NCBI GenBank assembly: GCA_016748015.1
Contig: JAAOMT010000436.1
Coordinates: 1,362,847-1,426,846 of the forward strand
DNA length: 64,000 bases
Source of the DNA: Geosiphon pyriformis
Lineage: Eukaryota > Glomeromycota > Glomeromycetes > Archaeosporales > Geosiphonaceae
Reading direction: 5' to 3'
In this document: in pieces, positions 22,701 through 32,211 of the stretch
Position numbering within the stretch: position 1 is the first letter of the stretch
Layout of the letters: each line of letters starts with the position of its first letter
Position numbers and translations under genes: made by a program
The notes under the pieces: model-generated
What the model was told of the DNA's origin: nothing
The model's database searches: none
What the model saw: only the letters and a program-made list of their open reading frames with translations

Positions 22701-24435
22701 AAACACCTTCCCACTCATACGGTTTCGGAATCATCGAGACTCATGCTTCCTTCCAAGGGCCGGGCACTGACTCACTAGACAAACAAGAGTTCAAGAGCAC
22801 CAACAACATATCCAAAACTGACCTATCACAATGTTTCCAAAGCTCATTTGAAATACCCGACAAACCAGCCGCTTTACCTTCTGGAAGATCAGAAATCACC
22901 CCAAGGAACTCATCATACCCAATTGAACACATGACACCAGAAAAAGCCTTGTCAAAAACATACTCCAGCGGTTGATATTGGAGGCGCCAATCATCCGATA
23001 CATTATCGACCACCTGACGCTTCCTAGTCCAACCTTCCATGATCGCATCTATCTTGGATTTGACCTGCTCAGGTTCCAAAATCAATTCGTCATCAACCAC
23101 CAAATAATCCAGCACAATCTTACGAAACGGGCGCTCCAACACACTTCTTATTGTATGACCTTTATTTACCTCAAAGCTTTCCATCCTCTTGTCTATCGCA
23201 GATCTGATGCATGCTTCTTTAGCACCCTGAGATTCAATGAACTTGGACTTTCGATAAGATTTCCTGGCACCAAAAAGAGCAGAACAAACACAACCAGATT
23301 CCACACCAGAGTCCACCAGATCCTGAATGACCAGAGCCTTGACACTGTCCAGAGAAGCCCAACACCTCATGAGAGAAGCAAACTCCACAGCACACCTCAC
23401 ACGAAATGCCTTAATAATTTTTGAAACCAGAAGCTCCAACTTGTGAAACCTTGACGACTCTTTGGTAAAGACACCATCAAATTCCTTGAACCACTTTTTC
23501 TTGAACACTTCATCAGCCGAAAGAATCATTATTCTGCAAACAACATCCCATATTGTGTCCAAATCCAAAAACCTCACAGAAACAGCAAACTCATCTGAGA
23601 ACATTGCTGCATTAGCCAATGTGGCACACTTAAAATCGATCCATTTACTCTCATTAGCACTCTTGAAATTAAACTTCCATTTGTCTCTGTTTGCTTGCTT
23701 GCGAAAAGAGCACAATTGCGTATTCAGAAGCCCACTCAGACCCAAAGACACTAAGACAGCTTGATGATCCATGTCAAAGTGCTCATTAACACCTGATACA
23801 TTACGATGTACCATCACATTGACCAGATTTGGAGAGACAAACACATAATCAATCATTCTTTTGACACCCCTAGAATTCTCCCAAGTGGGCATTTTCACAG
23901 CTGGGCTCCCGACCAAAGAGTTAATCAATCCCAAATCAAGGCATTTCTTGAAACTCGCACACTTATAAGAGCCGTCTTCATTAAAATTGCCACTGAGGAT
24001 AACAAAGGAGGATTCATTAACAGCCTTTGTGATGATAGAGTTGATTTCACCTGCCTGAAAGAACCGGACTGCCGAAGAAGCGCCAGCATACAGTCCCAAA
24101 ATTGACACAGAGAGCCTGTTCTTGAAAAGTAACTTGATAGACAACAACCGACCCGGGACCTCAGACACCTTGCACACATGTCTCGCCAAAGAAGAGTCCA
24201 TAACCACCACCACACCAGCACTCAGATACCCAGAATCCAAACCAGTAGTAAACACCCGAACTCCATCAAACTTGTTAATGATCCAGGGCTGAACCTTACC
24301 TTTTAACTTAGTTTCAGTAAAAATTGAAATTGAATTGTCCATGTCCTTATGCCAACGAATGACATCACCCTGCTTTGCAGGGTTGTTCATTCCTCTAACA
24401 TTGCATGTAGCAACTTTCCATACTAATTCACTCAT
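19747..24435 (-). pseudogene. LINE A ORF2: endonuclease-RT-RNase H, 4 nonsense codons
   Basis: One frame of 1563 codons from ATG 24435 to 19747, with internal stops at 22741 (TGA), 22096 (TAG), 21718 (TAG) and 20512 (TGA) and no frameshift. Domains in order: an APE-like endonuclease (about residues 1-230, opening with ATCNVRGMNN and containing a TETK motif); a linker; RT (about 480-830, with the MIPKPYEWEG finger region, an LQDMRKAYDSVGW block containing a catalytic Asp, and FVDDTIWVG with both Asp kept); RNase H (about 1135-1270, with VYTDGS, a Glu in VELQVVALALE, and SDNQLALD); and a CCHC-like domain near the C-terminus (CLYCNEVEVSDHVFSC). It would copy the element by target-primed reverse transcription. 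Comparison with LINEs B and C shows the stops replacing Trp, Gln, Trp and Arg codons. Catalytic residues are intact, so inactivation looks recent. Confidence 0.88.
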
Positions 24436-26231
24436 TGAGAAGGGGATTGGAAGTTCGCACCACCAGTCAAAGCCAGACTATCAAAACGAGCAGACAAGAT
24501 CAACACAGATTTGGAGAGGCCCTCCAACATACTTTCCAACTTGACAACATGGGGGGACGTGGATGAGTCCACAATCGTGGCAGACTCAAGGCTATCAGCC
24601 ATATTCAAGTCCATATCCAATGTCACATCACTTTCCGAATTCTGTGGTGGGGCGACCACCGGCAGCCGGCATCCGTGACCAGGCTGGGGAACCACCAGCA
24701 CAAGCAAATCTAACCTCTTGGCCAACCCATCAATTTGTTTTGCAAGACTGATGAGACCATCCTCGATACTGACCAGTCTTTTTTCCAGATCTTTTGCAAC
24801 AGAAGGGGTAGGTTTACCATTGACGATAGAACCAAAACTTGCCTTACCACCAGAGATAGATGGAGCAGAGGGAACGCTAACCACCGACGCCCAAGTTTTA
24901 CCACCAAAAGCCAAAGGACGAGAGATAGGCGCAGATCTTTTTGCATAAATTTTCGCCAACCTGGATTGGTCCAGAACCGAAAGGTGAGCCTTTCTGCCTC
25001 TTGCAAACTCAGCACTCTTGACTGTTCTGCAACCAAGAGAAGTATGACCAAATTTCTTACAAACTGCACATGAAGCTAAAAAAAGACGGGACCAACGGAG
25101 ACCAAAGCTCTTTATAACTGGAGTCGTTGCCATTGCATTAATTAATTCCACTTCCAAGCTAAAACACACAGTGGCACAGCGGGCACGAGAATAACTGACG
25201 GGATTGCGATCGATGAAGCAGGTTTTCCCACCAATAGAACCAATAAAATCCCACAAATCATGAGCAGTGGTTCCCATGGGAAGAGTATATAGCAAAGCCC
25301 TAAAATTATCTCTGGCATCCTATGATTGTTTGTCGATATCAGCCCTGGCCACCCAAATCGCGTTCTTCCCAATTAGGATAGACCACTTAGAGGCCAGAAA
25401 ATCAGCCTGGTCTTGATCTTCCAATTCGATGACCGCCTTTTGCCATAAACCCATCAGCTGCATTTTGATCGACTTAATGATGCCAAATTCGGCCACAGCC
25501 GCACGCACAGCCTCCAAAGATGTTCCCACAGGAATTTCTTTCAGCACAATAGCCCGATTTGTATGATTGTTGACAGGGTGCTTGAGATCGGTGTTTACCA
25601 CAACACCACAGTCATTAGCCAGATTAGCTGCAGTCATCATCGCCTCTTCAGAAGTGAAAGTAGCCCGAATGATTCCACCAAATTTTGAGGGAGTAGAGGC
25701 CCCCCCAAAACCATTTACACCTGAAAAGATTTTCCTAACAAAATTGACTTTTTCCTGAGAGGATTTACCCACCACCGCCACCAGATCAATATCCAAAGCG
25801 AAAGACTTGCAAACAGGCACCTGAACGGACGGCTTGACTGGAAAAGGAGGCAGGAGAAGAAGAAATTCATCCAACACATCACCATCTACATTGACAGCAC
25901 CATAATCAATCACACCCAATGGCTTCCCTAATACCTTTTTGGTCTTTACACACAAACCTTTAGGTGTTTAATCAGGATCCCCTCCCGTGAAAAAACCACC
26001 ATCACCATAGTCCACACTGGTTTTTTCCACCAAGCATTCTTCCTCCATGTCAATACTCTCAGATTCCGTAGTGTTACCAGTCTCCGAACTCCATGAACAA
26101 ACACCAGGAACTTCAGCAGCAACCCTTCCATTATCAACACCCTCTGCCAACACGCCTCCCTTCCTCTTTTTCCTTGAAGCAACCGCTTTAAAACCACTCT
26201 CAGAACCCGAAACTTTAGCAGTCTTTTTCAT
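24432..26231 (-). pseudogene. LINE A ORF1: RNA-binding zinc-knuckle protein, 2 nonsense codons
   Basis: One frame of 600 codons from ATG 26231, with stops at 25968 (TAA for Gln) and 25320 (TAG for Trp) and no frameshift. The N-terminus is basic and Ser-rich, probably a nuclear-localisation or RNA-binding tail. The middle contains a fold that looks like an RRM-type domain (KEIPVGTSLEAVRAAVAEFG, then a WQKAVIELE strand). A single CCHC knuckle follows (CAVCKKFGHTSLGC), and then a predicted coiled-coil stretch near the end. ORF1 proteins of this LINE class package the transcript into an RNP. The stop codon overlaps the ORF2 start as ATGA. LINEs B and C carry homologous ORF1s. Confidence 0.85.
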
Positions 26232-26375
26232 AACAGCGATAACAGAGCCAACAGTGGCCTCGTAATCGAAAAACAGTTTTGATTTATCGTACTGAATGGT
26301 AAAAAAAAAAAAAACTCCTTTCGAAAAAAACTTTTGACTCTTTTTTGGGAATTTTGGACAAAGAAGAGAAAGAAG

Positions 26376-27391
26376 TTTTTTATTTTGTCTTTTTCTATAA
26401 TTTACACAAATTACTATTAAAGTTATTTAAAATATTAATAGTCATGAAATTAGTAAATGCTTTAATTATAATAATAAAAATACTAAGTTTTTTTGTTTTT
26501 TTGCTTATATTTTTGAAAATAAATATTAGCAAGAACTAATTTTTTTAATATTAAAGCAGATATTTGTATTGGTTTTTTTTTGTTTAAGACTTCAACAAAC
26601 AAAATTGGTTTTATTACTTTAAAAAAATTGGGTTTGATAAAAATATTTATGAAATAAAAGAAAATAGGGAAAATAATATAAAATATTTTGCAAAAAATTT
26701 TATGTTTTTATTACAATAAAAAAATTTATAAAAAAAAGATTATATTATTTAATTATTTAATTTTTATATATATATTTAAAATTGTATAAAATAAATATAG
26801 TTTTAACAATATTATAATACTTTTTTGGACAAATTTGTTTATATTTTACTTTTTAAACAATTATTTTTTTATTTTTAATTAATTTTAAATATTTCATATT
26901 AATTAACTAAACAGTTTATGATATTTGTTAACTTTTAACATTTATATATATGTATTTTTTGTTTATTAATTTGTTAAGTATTAACATTAATAAAAAGACA
27001 ACATTCTTATTTTCTTGGCTTAATATTATTTTTTTAAATAATATGTATAAAAAATTATTGCTAAATATTATCAATATAGTCTTGATTGTAATTGTCATGA
27101 AATATTTTTAATATAACATTAATATTACTGTTATATTATTAACAAAGCCTTTGTAAGAATTAGGTTGTTTGCTTTACCAGTTTTTGATTTTAAAAAAGTG
27201 GTATCTCATAAATGTCTGGGATTTTTTAATCGATTATTTCTTTTTGAATGTGAAAAGTGTCAAATGCTTACTTGTAAGTGCTACAAGGAAGAACATTTAA
27301 CACACATTCAAGAGATGGTGGTAACTAGAATTATGTGGAGATGGAATTTTTAAATCATTGAAACATTGAAGAATGTAAAAAGCAAGTTGTT
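26376..27391. other. A+T-rich gap between LINE A and gene island 2
   Basis: 26,377-26,403 holds the right copy of the LINE A target-site duplication; the rest is A+T-rich until about 27,130. At 27,165-27,353 a 62-codon plus-strand frame with several Cys and His (CEKCQMLTCKCY) has near-normal composition and may be an exon or gene fragment, but no family is recognised. Confidence 0.4.
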
Positions 27392-27715
27392 TCAAAGACA
27401 ACAAAGACTTTGCAAGATTGATAAAAATTTGGAAAGTTGATAAAAGATATGATTAGGAATTTTATTCAAGCAAATAATTTCCTCAAGCCCTTTGCATAAA
27501 AAATTGGGATTGTTCATGGCAAACTTTTGATTTTTACGCCCTTTGATTTGCCCTTTGACACCATCAATATACCGTTTCGCTAAATAAAATAGTGGGCAAT
27601 CACATGATAAAAAAGCCTCATGATAATGGAGAATAAAATTTAGGTCGCGATTTTTGATTGTAACCCAATTTGTAAAAAACTGATGGGCACGCTTATGCTT
27701 TATAATATCATTGAC
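27392..27715 (-). CDS. C-terminal exon of an unrecognised spliced gene
   Basis: A 108-codon open exon without an internal ATG at its start. It is preceded on the minus strand by a pyrimidine-rich tract and AAATTTAG at the exon border, and ended by TGA. It codes for about 107 residues of normal composition (starts VNDIIKHKRAHQFFTNWV, with Cys-rich LSCDCPLFYLAKRY and KGRKNQKFAMNNP). The coding quality is clearly unlike the A+T-rich noise. A second open stretch on the same strand at 27,901-28,145 (contains KLLNQARFLRSAIENLL) is probably an upstream exon of the same gene, but no phase-consistent join was found, so the middle may be damaged or spliced in an unusual way. The family is not recognised. 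Confidence 0.5.
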   Translation of the reverse strand, partial: VNDIIKHKRAHQFFTNWVTIKNRDLNFILHYHEAFLSCDCPLFYLAKRYIDGVKGQIKGRKNQKFAMNNPNFLCKGLEEIICLNKIPNHIFYQLSKFLSILQSLCCL

Positions 27716-27900
27716 CTAAATTTGTACTTATACTTCAACATAAACGTTAAAAAAAAGAAATTTTATATATAAAGGAGGATTGCTCGTTTCAAAAAGAAAA
27801 AATTAGAATAAGTGGAAATACCTACCGAATTTTCTTGAAACTGAGTACAAATATTTCATATTTTGGTACATTACCTTGCATTTTTTTCGTTTACATTACA

Positions 27901-28145
27901 TTACATTATTTGAATAATGGCTTCTGTGAGGATAACAATCGTGTTACCCTTACAATGGTGATGAAAATCCCAATAAACCAATCTCAGGTATTTCTTGGCA
28001 TTGTCCATCAAAATTGAGCACTGTGCAACCGAATCCAACAGATTTTCAATGGCGGATCTTAAGAACCTTGCTTGATTTAATAACTTTAACAAAATATGGT
28101 TGTCTCGATACATGAACCAGAAAATTTCGAAAATCTCTATCTTCT
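27901..28145 (-). CDS. Probable upstream exon of the same unrecognised gene
   Basis: Open minus-strand stretch of normal composition (KIEIFEIFWFMYRDN, then a helical RFLRSAIENLLDSVAQ segment). The same frame continues upstream across one TAG as SGIFEYNLLVSYYFSGPLEN (about 28,150-28,220). It could be an exon, or part of a pseudogene broken by that stop. No function is proposed. Confidence 0.3.
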
Positions 28146-28220
28146 ATTCTTCTAGCGATTCCATAGAATTTTCTAAAGGTCCAGAGAAATAATAAGAAAC
28201 CAATAAATTATATTCAAATA

Positions 28221-28730
28221 TTCCGGATTTATTAGGGTGCAGATTTATGGATATCAAAAAATAACAAAGATATATTTGGAATACACCTTTAGGTTCTAAC
28301 CTTTACTTGTGATGAGGAATTTCAAGAAAATATAAATGCGGCAATTTCCCAGATAAGGAAAGATTGTATTGGTGAAAATATTTGAGTAAGAAGTGATCTG
28401 ACTATTTACAGTAATTACATTGCGTGTCAAAAAGTAGAATATATATGGCTTTTAAATTTTGTCTAATTTAGTTAAGGATTCATAAAAAGGTGACTCATTG
28501 ACGTTTTATAATAAATGAAAGCAATAAGTCATTTCAGTCAACAGCTCTAAGGAGTGAAAGTAGGGATTCAAGAGCTTTGGTGGTTTCAATCTAAGGACAT
28601 GAACATCCAGATTCTTTGAAGCTCTTTATAGAATTTGCATTCTTAATCCATATCTAACGATGATAGTTGTTCGTGGAAAAGTGAATGATTCTTTAATCAT
28701 TATCACTAAAGTGATTTAATAAAATTCTTT
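28221..28730. other. Intergenic region downstream of the bZIP gene
   Basis: Normal composition. It contains the 3' UTR of the bZIP gene and, on the plus strand at about 28,290-28,440, a short coding-like fragment (FTCDEEFQENINAAISQ) with one stop. No gene can be supported. Confidence 0.4.
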
Positions 28731-29813
28731 TTAATCGATAATTTGGGGTCCTTCACCAAGTGCAGCCTTCCCAATCGCTATAGTCTGACATTTTTCGCTA
28801 TCCTCGCCAGATGTTTGATCTTGGCGTTCTTTTGGCGGAATGAGCCCACTAGCTAATTCCCGTTTTACTAAACGCTCATATGCTTCACTTAATTGCTGTT
28901 CCAATTGACGAACTCTAGCATCTTTCTCAATACTTTTCTCTCGTAATGATGTCTTTTCACTTTCTAAAACAGCAACACGAGTTTGTAAGCGTGAGTTTTC
29001 AGTTTTCAATTCTGAAATTTCTTGTTCAAGTGATTCCATTTTTTGAGCTTTACGTAATCGGGATCTACGAGCCGCTTCAGTATTTTTCATACGTTTAATA
29101 GCAATTTCATCTTCTAGAGACATAGGGACACTATTGTCATCTGTCACATTGGTTGAAGAGCGCTTACGACCACGACTGTTACTAACACTTGGTCCACTAC
29201 TAACAGCTATAGGCAAATGGCCGGTTGATGGTGAGGCTATTGTAGATGGAGCGGTAGTGATTGAAGTATCGCTATTAGCTGGACTTGAAGCAACTACCAA
29301 GCTTTCTAAAGACACTGGATTAGAAGCGATGAAAGAAAGCGCTAATTTGGAGGAACCGGGATTTGTGGTATTTATTGGAGCGACGGAGGAGGTTGGTGGA
29401 TGACTCAAAACTTTGTTCTCGTTTATTGTGGCTGACTTTAGACTGCTAGCAAAGGTTTCAAAAGGAGGGGGACTACCAGTGGATTTGAACAAAATTGGTT
29501 CCCCAATTGAGCCATTGTGGGTCGGTAATATGGGTGAATTTGAACCTTCTGAGCCTGTCAATAATCTGGTATCACCAGTGTCCGAGGATTGATGGGCTCC
29601 ATTATTATTGTTTTGAGGCGGGTTCGCGGTTGTCATAGCAGCAATCGCTGCCAGTGCGGCAAGATTGGATGAAGTATCCGTGCTACTACTACCGGGAATG
29701 GAGTCGAGCACCAGGTTAGTTTTAGAGTTGACTGCAGGTGATGTGGGTTGTTTGGTTTTGGTTTGTGGTATTTTCTTTTTGGTTTCCGAACTTGTTCTCT
29801 TAGCGGTGATCAT
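28731..29813 (-). CDS. bZIP transcription factor, Gcn4/CPC1-like basic region
   Basis: A 360-aa intronless frame. Residues 1-230 are Ser/Thr/Pro/Asn-rich and probably disordered, a usual activation-domain type. The basic region at about 237-256 reads KRMKNTEAARRSRLRK, nearly the Gcn4 DNA-contact sequence with invariant Asn and Arg, so a TGACTCA-type site is expected. The zipper follows directly, with five leucines spaced by seven (LEQEISE-L-KTENSR-L-QTRVAV-L-ESEKTS-L) and a further coiled coil. The protein is expected to bind DNA as a dimer in the nucleus; a role in amino-acid or stress control is an inference from the basic region alone. It is divergent from the hydrolase gene, with 393 bp between starts. 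Short upstream ORFs lie in the leader. Confidence 0.85.
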   Translation of the reverse strand: MITAKRTSSETKKKIPQTKTKQPTSPAVNSKTNLVLDSIPGSSSTDTSSNLAALAAIAAMTTANPPQNNNNGAHQSSDTGDTRLLTGSEGSNSPILPTHNGSIGEPILFKSTGSPPPFETFASSLKSATINENKVLSHPPTSSVAPINTTNPGSSKLALSFIASNPVSLESLVVASSPANSDTSITTAPSTIASPSTGHLPIAVSSGPSVSNSRGRKRSSTNVTDDNSVPMSLEDEIAIKRMKNTEAARRSRLRKAQKMESLEQEISELKTENSRLQTRVAVLESEKTSLREKSIEKDARVRQLEQQLSEAYERLVKRELASGLIPPKERQDQTSGEDSEKCQTIAIGKAALGEGPQIID

Positions 29814-29928
29814 AGCTCAAAAAGCTGCTATAAAACAGGAGCGTTGACTAGAGGGGTTGAAATAAAATTAAAACAATTTTTCTTAAAAATGACCTCTCGA
29901 GAAAATTTGACCGAGAGAATATTTCAAG

Positions 29929-30074
29929 CTAGCAAGGAAGTTTAGAAATACTCTTGCTCAAATCGTTGATTGGCTTAAACATGTTTGCATCAATTATGAA
30001 AAGATGACTCACGATCCTGAATAATAATGATGCGTGCGACGAAGTTCAGCTTCTTGTGTGCCCACAATTATCAT
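29929..30074 (-). promoter_or_regulatory. Three upstream ORFs in the bZIP leader
   Basis: On the minus strand upstream of the bZIP start: uORF1 30074-30009 (21 aa), uORF2 29990-29958 (10 aa) and uORF3 29982-29929 (17 aa), the last overlapping uORF2 in another frame. All are ATG-to-stop and end 115 nt or more before the main ATG. Gcn4-type genes are classically controlled by leader uORFs; that these lie in the transcript is assumed, not seen. Confidence 0.4.
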
Positions 30075-30206
30075 CTCCAGCTATTAAGAGTGACAAAGAA
30101 TGACAAATCCAAATGATAGCAGATAATGCAGGGTCTGCATTGGTCTATCTAAAGGGATTCCAAGATTCTTAAAGAAAACTATCTGTCACATTTTTTACGG
30201 GAGATC

Positions 30207-31594
30207 ATGCTCCAAATTCTAAGAATATCCTTTTCTCGAATAGTTTACCATAAAATTTTCCTACTCTCTCCAATTTTAATCAAATATTCAAGAGAAATTT
30301 CTTTTCTTGGTCAGGGAAAAGAGCAGCTTCTGAAAAAGACTTATTTTTCAAAATCAGTAAAGAATTGGAAAAGTAATGCTTCACTTATCACCTATATGAG
30401 AAATTCGCTCTATTTTAATCACAATGAAGCTCCCTTACAATTTTCGTTTTGGAAACTTGGTTTGATTTTTTTTGGAGTACCTTTAGCGATATACATCTAT
30501 AAAGTTTGTCTTTTAATTATGTTCAGCGTTCTTTTGTTTCTCCACTTTTAACTCATGATTCATTAAGCTGCTATTTACATCATTAAAAAATTGTAGTGCA
30601 CCATGTTATTACTTTTTCAGAACAAATTAGTATATATGCCATATATACCTCTTGGAAGTCGTCGAGAGCAATTTGATGAAAAAAGTATCGACAACAGAAT
30701 TTTTTGTCATATGATAAACTTTAAGGCAAAAGATGGGTGCAATCTTGCAGGAATAATAGCTCGCGCTAAAAGACCAGATGTTCCCAATACCTTTATGAAG
30801 ACTAATGTGTTGAAAATGTGTACTGAAGATATTCATCCAATAATAATATATTTCCAAGGGTATTATGACCTATCTTATCGTACCATTCTATCTTTTCTTT
30901 CACCATACACTTGAGCATTCGAGATAAATTTTTTCCAAATAGCAATGCGGGAAACACAATTCTCAGATTGCCTTTATTTCAACGCATACTCCTTTCCCCT
31001 ACAACAAAAAATGACGTAGCCAATTTGACTATTGTGGCCCCAAGTTATCGAGGTTACTGGCTTTCAAGTGGTCGTCCATCTGAGCAAGGGCTTAAACAAG
31101 ATGCTCTTGGTATATTTGATTATGTTCAACATCATTATCCAAAGAATCCCATCTACTTATATGGCCACTCATTGGGAGGCTGTGTTACAATCTATCTGGC
31201 CTCACAACCACATGTTCAAGATAAAATACGAGGGATTATTCTTGAGAACACGTTCACTTCCATCCATGACATGATAGTAACCCTCTATCCTCAGAAATGG
31301 TTGCCATATCGATATTTGGCAAATGTTTCATTTCTCATTCGCAACAAATGGGATAATGCTTTTTTGATCCAAGAAATCCAAACACCGCTCTTATTTCTAT
31401 CATCACGAAATGATGAAGTTGTGCCACAAGAACAAATGCTTAAGTTACGCGATCTTGCTAAGAAATGCAATAAAAAAATCTGGGTAGAATTTGAGAAAGG
31501 TTTACATATGGATACATTCTTGCAAAATGGTTATACCGAAGCAATCAAAAATTTTATAAAAGAAACTTCCAATTGCAATTTTCATCGAAAATGA
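30207..31594 (+). CDS. BEM46/ABHD13-like alpha/beta hydrolase (three exons)
   Basis: Exons 30207-30503, 30621-30859 and 30943-31594; introns of 117 and 83 nt are GT-AG, and phases fit, giving 395 aa. A hydrophobic segment at about 80-98 anchors the protein. The family block LVYMP..PLGSRR follows, then FQGNAGN (178-183, oxyanion loop; typical form FHGNAGN), APSYRGYWLSSGRPSEQGL, the nucleophile elbow GHSLGG with Ser255, Asp336 in SSRNDEVVP and His367 in GLHMDT: a complete Ser-Asp-His triad. BEM46 proteins are ER or membrane hydrolases implicated in fungal polarity; the substrate is unknown. Start at Met64 would give 332 aa, closer to the family's usual size of about 300, so the N-terminal 63 residues are uncertain. 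Confidence 0.85.
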
Positions 31595-32071
31595 TACAAG
31601 TCTTGTAAAGCAACTCTTAAGGTTTTGAATGGTTAATGGGTGTTACTGTCAATATTTTAACAACAGCTTTCCTATTACAGTTTGTTATCATTGGGCATAT
31701 TACCTTGAATGGTAGTTTATGAGCCAGCAATAAGAAGTATAAACGAAAATATGGCAGCAATGAAATTGGTAATGATAGTATTACTTATTCCATAACATAT
31801 TAATGAGTCAGTTTAAATATTATTGGAAGTTTTAGCTTCAAAATATGTAAAAATACTAAAATTAATAGCTAATCAATTTTAAAATATTAATTTTAAAGAG
31901 TTAATAATTTAAGAATTTGGATTTTTAAAGTAATTTTATTAAATTGATTTGTAAGAATTATGTGTTGGTTTTAAGATAAAATATCTAATATAAGATTCTA
32001 AAAAAAAAAAGCTTTTTTTTTATCTAACTTATTATAGTATTATCTTATAATTTAACACTTTTTTTTTCATA
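31595..32071. other. A+T-rich spacer between BEM46-like gene and LINE B
   Basis: 3' UTR of the hydrolase gene, passing at about 31,830 into A+T-rich sequence and a long T run. No gene is seen. The string TTTAACAC-T-run-CATATTTT just before the LINE B tail resembles TTTAAACTTCATATTTT beyond its 5' end and may be the target-site duplication. Confidence 0.45.
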
Positions 32072-32211
32072 TTTTTTTTTTTTTTTTTATTACATTTAAC
32101 GAGTGAGATTTAAACGCGACCTAGGACTATACATCATATAAATGATCTAAACTAGGAGTGAATCATGCTTTTTCTACACGTGACCAGTCACTCAGGCCGA
32201 TCAGAACAACA

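Larger units (their letters stand above)
19616..26375 (-). mobile_element. LINE A, near full-length two-ORF non-LTR retrotransposon
   Basis: About 6.8 kb on the minus strand: a 5' UTR of about 144 nt starting with a CTTCTTTCTC box, ORF1, ORF2 joined by an ATGA overlap, a 3' UTR of about 110 nt and an A-rich tail (poly-T on the plus strand). The architecture (ORF1 with zinc knuckle; ORF2 with AP-type endonuclease, RT, RNase H and a C-terminal zinc-finger-like domain) is that of I/Tad-like LINEs. It is the best preserved of the copies: no frameshift, six nonsense codons. It is flanked by an imperfect duplication of about 25 bp. Confidence 0.88.

Noticed and set aside
22403-22975. 190-codon frame antisense to LINE A ORF2 (also 21,865-22,458)
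   Set aside because: Shadow of the real minus-strand ORF2, whose RT motifs are unmistakable; the antisense translation has no family features.
28290-28440. Plus-strand coding-like fragment FTCDEEFQENINAAISQ
   Set aside because: Short, contains a stop, no splice sites or neighbouring exons could be found; possibly a gene relic, but not supportable.
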